NCBI RefSeq assembly: GCF_022865125.1
Contig: NZ_CP094828.1
Coordinates: 3,527,219 to 3,591,218 of the forward strand
Length of the DNA: 64,000 nt
Source: Acuticoccus sp. I52.16.1
GTDB taxonomy: Bacteria > Pseudomonadota > Alphaproteobacteria > Rhizobiales > Amorphaceae
Reading direction: 5' to 3'
Below the pieces are notes generated by a model that saw only the letters and a list, made by a program, of their open reading frames with translations, was not told the origin of the DNA and searched no databases. Below, piece by piece: positions 1-8,297 of the stretch. The stretch's first letter is position 1. Each line of letters begins with the position of its first letter. A program made the position numbers and the translations under genes.

Positions 1-1284
1 CTCACCGAGCCGCAGGCCGGCTCGGACCTCGGCACGCTGAAGACGCGCGCCGAGCCGGAGGGCGACCACTACCGCCTGTTCGGGCAGAAGATCTTCATTT
101 CCTACGGCGAGCACGACCTCACCGAGAACATCATCCACCTCGTGCTCGCGCGCCTGCCGGACGCGCCGGAGGGCACGCGCGGCATCTCGCTCTTCCTGGT
201 GCCGAAGTTCCTCGTCGCGGAGGACGGATCGCTGGGCGCGCGCAACGACGTGGCGTGCGTCGGCGTCGAGGACAAGCTCGGCATCCACGCCTCGCCGACC
301 TGCACCATGGCCTATGGCGACAAGGGCGAGGGCGCGATCGGCTACCTCGTCGGCCAACCGGGGCGCGGGCTCAATGCGATGTTCACGATGATGAACCAGG
401 CGCGCGTGTCGGTCGGCATGCAGGGCGCGGCGGTCGCCGAGCGGGCGACGCAGCGCGCCGTGGCGTTCGCGATGGACCGCAAGCAGGGGGCGACGCCGTC
501 CTGGACCGCGGGCGGCCCGGCGCCGATCGCCTATCATCCGGACGTGAAGCGGATGCTTCTGTCGATGCGCGGGCTGACGCGGGCGGCGCGAGCGATCTGC
601 TATGCCTGCGCCGTCGCCATCGACCGTGGACGGCCCGGCAAGCCCGACGCCGCCTTCTGGAAGGCGCGCGCCGACCTGCTGACGCCGATCGCTAAGGCGT
701 TCGCGTCGGACATCGGCGTCGAGGTCTCCTCGCTCGGCATCCAGGTGCACGGCGGCATGGGGTACGTGGAGGAGACCGGCGCGGCGCAGCATTTCCGCGA
801 CGCGCGGATCTTCACCATCTACGAAGGGACCAACGGCATCCAGGCGATCGACCTGGTCCGGCGCAAGATCGTGATGCAGGACGGCGCGGTGCTCGCCGCC
901 TACCTGAAGGAGCTGCGCGGCATCGCCGAGGCCGCCCGCGGCGCCAACGACCTGTCGCTCGGCGAGGCCGGCAAGCAGCTCGAGGGGGCGATCGACGCCG
1001 TGGCGAGCGCAGCGGCGGCGCTGGCGGCCGCGCTCGCCGCCGGCGAGGTCGACAAGGCGCTCGCCGGGGCGACGCCGTTCCTGCGGGCCATCGGCCTGAC
1101 CGCGGGCGGGGCCTATCTGGTGAAGGCGGCGCTGAAGGCGCAGGAGGGGGCGGCACCCTCCCGCGCCGGCCTCGCCCGCTTCTTCGTCGACGGGTTCGTG
1201 ACGTCGGTGCCGGCGCTCGCGGCCAACGCCGTCGGCGGGGCGGACGACATCCTCGCCGCGACGCCGGACATCCTGGCGGCTTGA
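1..1284 (+). CDS. Acyl-CoA dehydrogenase, C-terminal part (5' end outside window)
   Basis: The reading frame is open from base 1, so only the C-terminal ~427 residues are present. It opens with the acyl-CoA dehydrogenase signature LTEPQAGSDLG, at the FAD/substrate-binding middle domain. It continues through the helical C-terminal domain, where IYEGTNGIQA (codons near 820-845) carries the probable catalytic glutamate. A further ~130-residue Ala-rich helical extension follows that motif. Such a tail is typical of the long (~590 aa) DmdC/AcdA-like subgroup rather than ~380-aa mitochondrial-type enzymes. The reaction should be FAD-dependent alpha,beta-desaturation of an acyl-CoA in fatty-acid or methylmercaptopropionyl-CoA-like catabolism. 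The exact substrate cannot be read from sequence. The following rsfS operon is functionally unrelated and separated by ~350 bp. Confidence 0.9.
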   Translation, partial: LTEPQAGSDLGTLKTRAEPEGDHYRLFGQKIFISYGEHDLTENIIHLVLARLPDAPEGTRGISLFLVPKFLVAEDGSLGARNDVACVGVEDKLGIHASPTCTMAYGDKGEGAIGYLVGQPGRGLNAMFTMMNQARVSVGMQGAAVAERATQRAVAFAMDRKQGATPSWTAGGPAPIAYHPDVKRMLLSMRGLTRAARAICYACAVAIDRGRPGKPDAAFWKARADLLTPIAKAFASDIGVEVSSLGIQVHGGMGYVEETGAAQHFRDARIFTIYEGTNGIQAIDLVRRKIVMQDGAVLAAYLKELRGIAEAARGANDLSLGEAGKQLEGAIDAVASAAAALAAALAAGEVDKALAGATPFLRAIGLTAGGAYLVKAALKAQEGAAPSRAGLARFFVDGFVTSVPALAANAVGGADDILAATPDILAA

Positions 1285-1633
1285 CGGACGGCGGCGGACC
1301 GCGACCACGCGATGGCCGCCGCGTCGGGCGGCCTCGCCGGCCTCGTCGCCGGGAGGGTGCACGCCGTCCCGGCGCCCTTTGTCCGCCGGCGCACACAGTA
1401 CGACAACCGTGGCGCGAATGCCGCATAGCCGGCAAAAGAGCGTGTTTTTTGCGGGCCGACCAGTCAGCGCCTCTTGGCGCGGGATGGCAACCCTCCACAG
1501 ATGGGGGACTTTCGACGGTCGAGACGGATTTGTAGTCTTGAAATCGTCATGGACCGAAACCTATCTTTCCCACATGGCCGCTAGATTCGCTGGCCTGTTC
1601 AGGCGACGTTCTAGGAAAGGAACCCGCGCACAC
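1285..1633. other. Intergenic region before rsfS
   Basis: About 350 bp with no convincing gene. A longer in-frame extension of rsfS reads through part of it from 1379, but it shows no family similarity and has no ribosome-binding site. The left half is very GC-rich with short inverted repeats and no T-run. The right half, from about 1435, is less GC-rich and probably holds the rsfS promoter. Confidence 0.6.
1538..1566 (+). promoter_or_regulatory. Possible promoter of the rsfS operon
   Basis: TTGAAA at 1538-1543 lies 17 bp from CTATCT at 1561-1566, in the most AT-rich part of the gap upstream of rsfS. The -10 match is weak, so this is a suggestion only. Confidence 0.3.
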
Positions 1634-2032
1634 ATGGCATTGACGTCAAATGGGGCGATCTCGCCTCATAGTGAGGATGCAGGCGAAATCGCCGTGCCCC
1701 TCGCCGTCGTCCTCGACAGCCTGGAAGATTCCAAGGCCGAGGACATCGTCGCCATCGATGTGACCGGCAAGACCCCGATCGCAGATCACATGATCGTGGC
1801 GTCCGGCCGCTCTCACCGCCACGTCGGCGCCGTGGCCGACCGTCTCCTTCGCGATCTGAAGGACAACGGCGCCAAAGCCGTCAAGGTGGAAGGCCTCAAT
1901 AGCTGCGATTGGGTCCTGATCGACACCGGTGACGTCATTATCCACGTCTTTCGGCCGGAGGTGCGAACCTTCTACAACCTCGAAAAGATGTGGCAGATGG
2001 ATTCGGCGGCACAGGTGGAGCTCGTCGTCTGA
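1634..2032 (+). CDS. rsfS: Ribosomal silencing factor RsfS
   Basis: This 132-residue protein of the RsfS/Iojap family binds uL14 on the 50S subunit and blocks subunit joining under starvation. The family core is clear: DIVAIDVTGKTPIADHMIVASG, then WVLIDTGDVIIHVF and the terminal YNLEKMW block. The frame stays open upstream to 1379. I chose ATG 1634 because AGGAAAGGA sits just before it and the length then fits the family (~105-150 aa). It is the first gene of a compact operon with rlmH, an EnvC-like gene and ctpA, a common alphaproteobacterial order. rlmH begins at or inside the end of this gene, so translation is probably coupled. RsfS and RlmH both act on the 50S or 70S ribosome. Confidence 0.93.
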   Translation: MALTSNGAISPHSEDAGEIAVPLAVVLDSLEDSKAEDIVAIDVTGKTPIADHMIVASGRSHRHVGAVADRLLRDLKDNGAKAVKVEGLNSCDWVLIDTGDVIIHVFRPEVRTFYNLEKMWQMDSAAQVELVV

Positions 2033-2499
2033 ATCTACTGATCCTCGCCGTCGGCAAGGCCGGGCAAAGCCCCGAGGCCGAGCTGTGCGGCCGCTATATG
2101 GAGCGGGCCGAACGCATCGGCCGCTCGATGGGCCTGTCGTCCGTCACCGTTCGCGAGTTCAACGAAGCGACCGGTCCCACGAAGGCTGCGATCGAGGCTG
2201 ACAAGATCCTGGCCGCACGCAAACCCGGCCCCCTCGTCATGCTGGACGAGACCGGAGCGGCCTGGACGAGCACCGAGTTCGCCGCGCGCATCCAGGGCTG
2301 GCTCGACGCCGGTCACGCGAATGTGACCTTCGCCATCGGTGGCGCCGACGGGCACGGTGACGGCGTGAAGCAGGCCGCCGATCAGGCCTTGTCGCTGGGG
2401 CCGATGACGCTGCCGCACCTCCTCGCCCGCGCGGTGCTGCTGGAGCAGCTTTACCGCGCCGTGACCATCCGCCTCGGCCACCCCTATCACCGCGCATGA
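2029..2499 (+). CDS. rlmH: 23S rRNA (pseudouridine-1915-N3)-methyltransferase RlmH
   Basis: RlmH is a small SPOUT methyltransferase that methylates pseudouridine 1915 in helix 69 of 23S rRNA on 70S ribosomes, using SAM. The N-terminal beta strand (LLILAVGKAG), the SAM-binding FAIGGADGHG loop and the C-terminal HPYHRA motif are all present. The only upstream in-frame ATG is at 1990, inside rsfS, and it would add 13 unusual residues. Starting at CTG 2029 gives 156 residues, matching the usual ~155-160. It also places AGGTGGAG (2013-2020) 8 bp upstream and overlaps the rsfS stop as CTGA. I therefore favour CTG, with ATG 1990 as the alternative. The 3' end overlaps the next start as ATGA. Confidence 0.9.
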   Translation: MNLLILAVGKAGQSPEAELCGRYMERAERIGRSMGLSSVTVREFNEATGPTKAAIEADKILAARKPGPLVMLDETGAAWTSTEFAARIQGWLDAGHANVTFAIGGADGHGDGVKQAADQALSLGPMTLPHLLARAVLLEQLYRAVTIRLGHPYHRA

Positions 2500-3740
2500 T
2501 CGCCCGCGCCGTCGCCCTCGCGCTCCTCTTGGTGCTGCCGCTGGCGGCGACGGCCCAGGAGACGCCTTCGGCCGCGGGCGACGGGGGCGCGGACCGTGAA
2601 CGCCAGCAGCTGGTGCAACGCCTGGAGCGGCTGCGCGAAAGTGCGTCGGCGGCCGAAGCGCGCGCGACCGAGCTGAGCGACGAGCTGGTCGACCTCGCCG
2701 GCGACGAGGCCAAGCTGCGCGAGCGCACCGAGGAGACCGCGGCCAAGGTCGCCGGCCTGGAGCAGCAGATCTCCGCCGAGGAGGACAAGCTGGAGCGCCT
2801 GACGGACGATCAGGCCGCGATCCGCCAGGACCTCGCCGCCAAGCGCAGCGAGCTGTCCTCGGTGTTGATGGCGCTGCAGCGCATCGGCCGGCGTCCGCCG
2901 CCCGCCCTGTTCGGCGACACCGGCGACCCCACCGACACCGTACGCGGCGCGATCCTCCTCAACGCGGTCCTGCCGGAGCTGGACAAGAACGCCCGCACCT
3001 TGACCGCGACGCTGACCCGCGCCGCGCGGTTGGAGGCGGACGAGCGGGCGAGCTGGGCCAAATTGCGCGAGGATCTCGAGGAGCTCAACGGCGAGCGCCG
3101 GCGGCTCGACGAGTTGAGCGCCGAGTTGCAGCGGCGGCGCGCCCTCTCGCTCTACGAGCGCGAGCGGGCCTCGGCGGACGCGGCGCGCCTCGCGGAGGAG
3201 GAGCGCACCGTCGCCGGGCTCATCGAGCGCCTTCAGCGCGAGGGCACGGTGACCGCCGCCCCTCCGGCGCAACCCTTCGAGCAGCGGCGCGGCAGCTTGA
3301 CTCTGCCGGTGGCCGGGCGCGTGATCTCGACGTTTGGCGAGACGACGGGGACGGGCGACGTGTCGAACGGCCGCACGATCGCGGCCTTGCCGCAGGCGAC
3401 GGTCTTTGCACCGATGGCGGCGACGGTGTTGTTTTCGGCGCCGTTCAGTGACTACGGCGAAGTCTTGATCCTGGACGCGGGCCAAGGATACCATATGGTC
3501 TTGGCAGGGTTGGAATCGACGTCGGTCGTGATCGGTGACAGGGTCGAACCGGGCGCTCCATTGGGCCGGATGGGTGAGTCCACCCGGCGCTCTGCTGCTG
3601 TCTCCGCCAGCGTCAAAGGGTCCGACCTTCTTGGCTCAAGGCCAGCCCTTTACATAGAGCTCCGCAAGGATCGCATTGCGATCGACAGTCAGGGCTGGTG
3701 GCGTGAGGCCACGGCCGATGCAGGAAGGACAAGTGGATGA
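2496..3740 (+). CDS. EnvC-like murein hydrolase activator with degenerate LytM (M23) domain
   Basis: A 414-residue exported protein. Residues 1-21 form a signal peptide ending at ATAQ. Residues ~28-120 and ~160-245 are Arg/Glu/Ala-rich coiled coils. Residues ~270-400 form an M23/LytM fold ending in ALYIELRKD and QGWW. The usual zinc ligands of active M23 peptidases are missing: there is no HxxxD after the NGR turn, the HxH strand reads YHMVLAG, and the last strand has IELR. This is the EnvC pattern, where the domain activates amidases at the septum rather than cutting peptidoglycan itself. The start overlaps the rlmH stop (ATGA) and the end overlaps the ctpA start (ATGA). A role as amidase activator in division is inferred from the family. 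Confidence 0.88.
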   Translation: MIARAVALALLLVLPLAATAQETPSAAGDGGADRERQQLVQRLERLRESASAAEARATELSDELVDLAGDEAKLRERTEETAAKVAGLEQQISAEEDKLERLTDDQAAIRQDLAAKRSELSSVLMALQRIGRRPPPALFGDTGDPTDTVRGAILLNAVLPELDKNARTLTATLTRAARLEADERASWAKLREDLEELNGERRRLDELSAELQRRRALSLYERERASADAARLAEEERTVAGLIERLQREGTVTAAPPAQPFEQRRGSLTLPVAGRVISTFGETTGTGDVSNGRTIAALPQATVFAPMAATVLFSAPFSDYGEVLILDAGQGYHMVLAGLESTSVVIGDRVEPGAPLGRMGESTRRSAAVSASVKGSDLLGSRPALYIELRKDRIAIDSQGWWREATADAGRTSG

Positions 3741-5074
3741 TCCGTCGAATTGGTTTGTTGATGACGGGTGCGGCGATGGGCGCGGCGGGCGCCGTAGCGC
3801 TCGCGGATCCCGGGGCGATCCTGGCCATCAATGCGAACGCCGCCTCGGCCGACACCTACCGCCAGCTCAACCTCTTCGGCGACGTGTTCGAGCGTGTGCG
3901 CGCCCAGTACGTGGAAGCGCCGGACGAGAAGGCGCTGATCGCCTCGGCCATCAACGGCATGCTCACTTCGCTCGACCCGCACTCCAGCTACATGCCGCCC
4001 GACGATTTCGAGGACATGCAGGTCCAGACGTCCGGGGAGTTCGGCGGCCTCGGCATCGAGGTCACGATGGAAGGCGACCTCATCAAGGTCGTCTCGCCGA
4101 TCGACGATACCCCGGCCTTCAAGGCGGGCGTGCTCGCCGGCGACCTCATCACCCACCTCGACGGTGAGGAGGTCATGGGCCTCAGCCTCGCCGAGGCGGT
4201 CGACCGGATGCGCGGCCCCGTGGACACCGCGATCAAGATCACCGTCCGCCGCGAAGGCGTCGACGATCCGATCGACATCGAGATCACCCGCGCCAAGATC
4301 CAGATCCAGTCGGTCAAGTGGGAGATCATGGGCGACGACATCGGCTACATCCGCGTCTCCTCGTTCAACGAGCGGACGACGACGGGCGTGCGCGAGGGCG
4401 TCAAGAAGCTCACCGAGGAGGCGGGCGACAAGGAGCTGAAGGGCTTCGTGATCGACCTGCGCAACAACCCCGGCGGCCTGCTGAACGAGGCGGTCGACGT
4501 CTCCGACGCGTTCCTGAACCAGGGTGAGATCGTCTCCACCCGCGGGCGGGACGAGGACAAGGCCCAGCGCTATGCCGCCGAGATGGGCGACCTGATCGAC
4601 GGCAAGCCGCTGATCGTGCTGATCAACGGCGGGTCGGCCTCGGCGTCCGAGATCGTCGCCGGCGCGCTGCAGGACCACAAGCGGGCGACGATCGTCGGCA
4701 CGCAATCCTTCGGCAAGGGCTCGGTGCAGACCATTGTGCCGCTGGGAGCCAACGGTGCCATGCGGCTGACGACGGCGCGCTATTACACCCCGTCCGGCCG
4801 TTCCATCCAGGCCCGCGGCATCGACCCCGACATCGAGGTCAAGCAGCCGCTCCCGGAGGAGCTGCAGGGCAAGCTGCAGGCGCGCGGCGAGGCCTCCCTG
4901 CGCGGCCACCTGGTCGCCGAGGACGGCGAGGAGGAGGAGCGCTCCGGCTCGCTCACCTTCGTTCCGACCGAGCGGGACGACGACGAGCAGCTGAAGTTCG
5001 CCCTCGATCTCCTGCACGGCGAGGAGGTGTCGGACGCCTTCCCGCCGAACCCGTCGGACGGCGTGCCGAACTGA
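3737..5074 (+). CDS. ctpA: Carboxy-terminal processing peptidase CtpA (S41, PDZ)
   Basis: This 445-residue periplasmic S41 serine protease has an N-terminal signal/anchor at residues ~1-24 and a PDZ domain at ~95-170 (GGLGIEV to the TVRRE strand). The protease core has catalytic Ser302 in GGSASASEI and Lys327 in SFGKGSVQT, the Ser-Lys dyad of tail-specific proteases. The C-terminal ~60 residues are acidic and probably disordered. Family members cleave periplasmic or lipoprotein targets, and several control peptidoglycan endopeptidases. That suits its place directly after the EnvC-like activator, with an ATGA overlap. It is the last gene before the terminator at 5107. Confidence 0.95.
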   Translation: MIRRIGLLMTGAAMGAAGAVALADPGAILAINANAASADTYRQLNLFGDVFERVRAQYVEAPDEKALIASAINGMLTSLDPHSSYMPPDDFEDMQVQTSGEFGGLGIEVTMEGDLIKVVSPIDDTPAFKAGVLAGDLITHLDGEEVMGLSLAEAVDRMRGPVDTAIKITVRREGVDDPIDIEITRAKIQIQSVKWEIMGDDIGYIRVSSFNERTTTGVREGVKKLTEEAGDKELKGFVIDLRNNPGGLLNEAVDVSDAFLNQGEIVSTRGRDEDKAQRYAAEMGDLIDGKPLIVLINGGSASASEIVAGALQDHKRATIVGTQSFGKGSVQTIVPLGANGAMRLTTARYYTPSGRSIQARGIDPDIEVKQPLPEELQGKLQARGEASLRGHLVAEDGEEEERSGSLTFVPTERDDDEQLKFALDLLHGEEVSDAFPPNPSDGVPN

Positions 5075-5106
5075 TCGGCGACGCGAAAGGCGCAACGTAA
5101 AACGCG

Positions 5107-5131
5107 AAAGGCGGGCCTCGGCCCGCCTTTT
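5107..5131 (+). terminator. Intrinsic terminator of the rsfS-ctpA operon
   Basis: A perfect 10-bp stem (AAAGGCGGGC at 5107-5116, GCCCGCCTTT at 5121-5130) with a CTCG tetraloop, followed by a short T-run. It lies 33 bp after the ctpA stop. The A-tract on the 5' arm could also let it serve the minus-strand cupin gene that ends at 5184. Confidence 0.85.
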
Positions 5132-5183
5132 CTGTTGCTGCATCAGCCGCCGAGGGCGCCGCGGCGGCCCCCTCGGCGCGGGC

Positions 5184-5657
5184 TCATTCGGCTGGGTGGT
5201 TGGGATCCGTCCAGCGCACCGGCTCGGGCGATTCCACCGGGTCGATGTCGAGATTGACCACCACCGGCTCCTGGTCCGATCGCACGAGGACGCACTCCAG
5301 CGTCTCGTCGGTCATGGCATTGATCTCCTGGTGCGGCACGTAGGGCGGCACGAAGATGAAGTCGCCGGGGTCGGCCTCGGCGACATATTGCAGCTTGTCG
5401 CCCCAGCGCATGCGGGCGCGCCCCCGCACGATGTAGATCACCGACTCCAGGTGCCCGTGGTGATGGGCGCCGGTCTTGGCGTCGGGATGGATGGAGACGG
5501 TGCCGGCCCAGAGCTTCTGCGCCCCCGCCTTCGCGAAGTTGATCGCCGCGGCGCGGTCCATGCCCGGAGTCTTGGCGGTGTTCGGGTCCAACTCGTCGGC
5601 CTTCACGATCCGCACGCCGTTCAGGCGCCAGTCGGTCTCGCTCATCTTAAGGTCCAT
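5184..5657 (-). CDS. Cupin-domain protein
   Basis: A 157-residue single-domain cupin. Metal-binding motif 1 is visible as GAHHHGHLESVIYIVRG. Motif 2 is PGDFIFVPPYVPHQEIN. It is the small type often annotated as a cupin of unknown function, and the substrate cannot be inferred. ATG 5657 has GAAGGA just upstream. A second in-frame ATG at 5645 (MSETDW) is a reasonable alternative. It diverges from the homocysteine-methyltransferase-like gene across ~155 bp. Confidence 0.8.
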   Translation of the reverse strand: MDLKMSETDWRLNGVRIVKADELDPNTAKTPGMDRAAAINFAKAGAQKLWAGTVSIHPDAKTGAHHHGHLESVIYIVRGRARMRWGDKLQYVAEADPGDFIFVPPYVPHQEINAMTDETLECVLVRSDQEPVVVNLDIDPVESPEPVRWTDPNHPAE

Positions 5658-5813
5658 GTTCCTTCGTCAAGTGTTCCGCAGCACAGTTCGGCGGCGGCTC
5701 GATCCCGATGTTTGCACTTACGAGGCGCCGCGTCGAACCCTCGCCGGGGCGCGCGCGAAAATCGCTTCAGCATGCGGACCGCGACAGCCGGCCGCCGCAG
5801 AGGGATGAAACCG

Positions 5814-6740
5814 ATGAATGCAACACTGCCGCAATTGTCACAGCCGTTCCTGCAATATACCGGCAACGAGACCGACATCATCTTCAACAAGGGGATCGAT
5901 CTGCCCGGCTTCGCCGCCTATCCGTTGCTGGAGAGCCCGTCCGGGGCGGAGCTTCTCGCCGCCTACTACGACGGCCTCGTCGCCACGGCGCGGGAGGTCG
6001 GCGCCGGCGTCATCCTCGACACGCTGACCTGGACGGCCAACGCCGACCGCAGCGCGGGGATCGGCTACGGCGGCGCGCGGCTCGACGCGGTGAACCGCAG
6101 CTGCGTCGCGTTCGCCGCGGAGGCGCAGGCCCGCGCCGGCGCGGTGCCGACGGTGGTGTCCGGGATGGTCGGCCCGCGCGCGGACGGCTACGCGCCGGAG
6201 CGCCTGATGTCGGCCGAGCAGGCCGAGGCGTACCATGGCCGCCAGATCCGCACTCTGGCAGAGGCGGGGGCCGAGATGATCAACGCCTTCACCATCGGCT
6301 ACGCGGAGGAGGCGATCGGGATCGTCCGGGTGGCGCGGGCGGTGGGGCTGCCGGTGGCGATCTCGTTCACGGTGGAGACCGACGGGCGCCTGCCGACGGG
6401 CGGCACGCTTCGCGAGGCGGTCGAGACGGTGGACCGGGCGAGCGACGGGGCGCCCGCCTACTACCTCGTCAACTGCGCGCACCCGGAACACGCCGAGGGC
6501 GCGTGGCGGGACGAGGCGTGGATGGCGCGGGTGAAAGGGTTCGTCGCCAACGCGTCGCGGTGCAGCCACGCCGAGCTCGACAACGCGACCGAACTCGACG
6601 ACGGCGACCCGGAGGAGCTGGGCGGCCAGCTGGCGGCGCTCGCCCGGCGGTTCGCGCACTTCACCGTCTTCGGCGGCTGCTGCGGGACGGACCTGCGCCA
6701 CATCGCCGCCATCGCGCGGCAACTGCCGATCGCGGCGTAA
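5814..6740 (+). CDS. Homocysteine S-methyltransferase family protein
   Basis: A 308-residue protein with the Hcy-binding TIM barrel fold. The zinc cysteines are intact: Cys221 in VNCAHP and Cys289-Cys290 in GGCCGTD. Family members transfer a methyl group to homocysteine from donors such as S-methylmethionine or betaine, and the donor here cannot be told. The frame is open far upstream of the gene. I chose ATG 5814 because GAGGGA sits 8-9 bp before it; ATG 5805 (MKPM...) is the alternative. It lies just downstream, in convergent orientation, of the Liv importer genes, so a link to amino-acid import is possible but only contextual. Confidence 0.82.
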   Translation: MNATLPQLSQPFLQYTGNETDIIFNKGIDLPGFAAYPLLESPSGAELLAAYYDGLVATAREVGAGVILDTLTWTANADRSAGIGYGGARLDAVNRSCVAFAAEAQARAGAVPTVVSGMVGPRADGYAPERLMSAEQAEAYHGRQIRTLAEAGAEMINAFTIGYAEEAIGIVRVARAVGLPVAISFTVETDGRLPTGGTLREAVETVDRASDGAPAYYLVNCAHPEHAEGAWRDEAWMARVKGFVANASRCSHAELDNATELDDGDPEELGGQLAALARRFAHFTVFGGCCGTDLRHIAAIARQLPIAA

Positions 6741-6782
6741 GCAAGGGAGGAGGCGGCCGCCGGGCCGCCCGCCCGTCCGCTG

Positions 6783-7535
6783 TCAGACGGCGAGGTACTC
6801 TTCGCGCAGCGCCTTGTCGTCCAGCACCTCCTTGGCGGTGCCGGTATAGACGATCTCGCCCATGTCCATGATGATGGCGCGGTCGGCGAGGTGCAGCGCG
6901 GCGATCGCGTTCTGCTCGACCATGATGGTGGTGATGCCGGCGTCCTTGATCTCGGCGACGATCCGCTCGATCTCCTGGACGATCACGGGGGCGAGCCCCT
7001 CGTAGGGCTCGTCGAGCAGCAGGAGCTTCAGCTCGCGGCACAGCGCGCGGGCGACGGCCAGCATCTGTTGCTCGCCGCCCGACATGGTGACGGCCTCCTG
7101 CCGGCGCCGCTCGGCGAGGCGGGGAAAGCGCTGGTACACCTCCTCGATGTCCCAGCCCTTCGGCTCGGCGATCTGCGCCAGCTTCAGGTTCTCCTCCACC
7201 GTCAGTCCGGCGATGATGCGTCGATCCTCGGGCACCAGCTGCAGGCCGGCCTGTGCGGCGCCGACCGCGTTGGTCTTGTGCAGCGCCTTGCCGCCCAGCC
7301 AGATCTCGCCCTTGCGCATCTGCGGCGTGTCGGTCCGGGCGATAGTGCGCAAGGTGGACGTCTTGCCGGCGCCGTTGCGGCCCAGCAGCGCGATCACCTC
7401 GCCCTCGGCGACGTCGAACGACACGCCCTGCACGATGTAGCTCTCGCCGTAGTAGGCGTGCACGTCGCGGCAGGAGAAGAACGGTTCGGCGACCGTGGCC
7501 GGCGCCGGGGCGGCGAGGGTGTCAGCGGCGGACAT
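6783..7535 (-). CDS. livF: Branched-chain amino acid-type ABC transporter ATPase LivF
   Basis: A 250-residue ABC ATPase of the LivF class, the second ATPase of hydrophobic amino-acid/amide (HAAT) importers. Walker A is GRNGAGKT (residues 52-59). The signature is MSGGEQQM, Walker B is LLLLDEPYEGLAP, and the H-loop is TIMVEQN. An open frame reaches 7805, but residues before MSAADT belong to the overlapping livG frame. The ATG at 7535 overlaps the livG stop as TGATG. It is the last gene of livJ-livH-livM-livG-livF on the minus strand. Confidence 0.93.
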   Translation of the reverse strand: MSAADTLAAPAPATVAEPFFSCRDVHAYYGESYIVQGVSFDVAEGEVIALLGRNGAGKTSTLRTIARTDTPQMRKGEIWLGGKALHKTNAVGAAQAGLQLVPEDRRIIAGLTVEENLKLAQIAEPKGWDIEEVYQRFPRLAERRRQEAVTMSGGEQQMLAVARALCRELKLLLLDEPYEGLAPVIVQEIERIVAEIKDAGITTIMVEQNAIAALHLADRAIIMDMGEIVYTGTAKEVLDDKALREEYLAV

Positions 7536-8296
7536 CAGTGGGCTCCTCCGAGGTAGGCTTCCTGCACCTTGGGGTCGCGGCGGACCTCTTCGGGGGTGCC
7601 TTGGGCGATGATCCGTCCGCCGGCCAGCACAGAGACGGTGTCGGCCAGCGAGAAGACGACGTGCATGTCGTGCTCGATGATCACCTTCGTCATCCCGCTC
7701 GCCTTGATCTTCTGCAAAAGGTCGATCGTGCGATTGGTGTCGAGGCGGCTCATGCCGGCGGTCGGCTCGTCGAGCAGCAGGAGCTTGGGCCGCTGGACGA
7801 GGCACATCGCCAGCTCCAGCCGCCGCTTGTCGCCGCGCGACATGGAGCTGGCGTCGTCGTGCCGCTTGTCGGCGAGGCCGAGGTCCTCGAGGATCTCCTC
7901 GGCGGCGAGGCGGATGTCGGTGTCGCCGTCGAGCGGGCTCATGATGTTGAGCCGCAGCGGCCCGTCGCGCTTGGCGTAGGCCGGGACCATCACGTTCTGC
8001 AGCAGCGTCAGGTCGTTGAAGATCTCCGGCGTCTGGAAGACGCGGGCGATGCCGAGCTGGTTGATCTCGTGCGGCTTCTTGCCGGTGATCACCGTTCCGT
8101 CGAACACCACCGCGCCCTCGTCGGGGATGATGCGTCCGACCACCACGTTGAGGAGGGTCGATTTGCCCGCGCCGTTGGGGCCGATGATGGCGTGGGTCTT
8201 CGCCTCGGTAATGGTGAGGTCGATGTCCGACAGCGCCTTCAGCCCGGCGAAGTTCTTCTGCACGTCGGCGACGTGGAGCACCTTGTTGTCGACCAT
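7535..8296 (-). CDS. livG: Branched-chain amino acid-type ABC transporter ATPase LivG
   Basis: A 253-residue ABC ATPase with Walker A GPNGAGKST (residues 39-47) and Walker B LLLLDEPTAGM. The signature is the divergent MSRGDKRRLE instead of LSGGQ, a form I associate with one HAAT subgroup. The partner LivF overlaps it by one base and LivM ends 1 bp upstream, so translation of the three is probably coupled. The two ATPases power the membrane subunits LivH and LivM. Confidence 0.92.
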   Translation of the reverse strand: MVDNKVLHVADVQKNFAGLKALSDIDLTITEAKTHAIIGPNGAGKSTLLNVVVGRIIPDEGAVVFDGTVITGKKPHEINQLGIARVFQTPEIFNDLTLLQNVMVPAYAKRDGPLRLNIMSPLDGDTDIRLAAEEILEDLGLADKRHDDASSMSRGDKRRLELAMCLVQRPKLLLLDEPTAGMSRLDTNRTIDLLQKIKASGMTKVIIEHDMHVVFSLADTVSVLAGGRIIAQGTPEEVRRDPKVQEAYLGGAH

Positions 8297-8297
8297 G

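Noticed and set aside
1379-1633. 85-residue N-terminal extension of rsfS
   Set aside because: No family similarity and no ribosome-binding site; the ATG at 1634 has both a good site and the right length.
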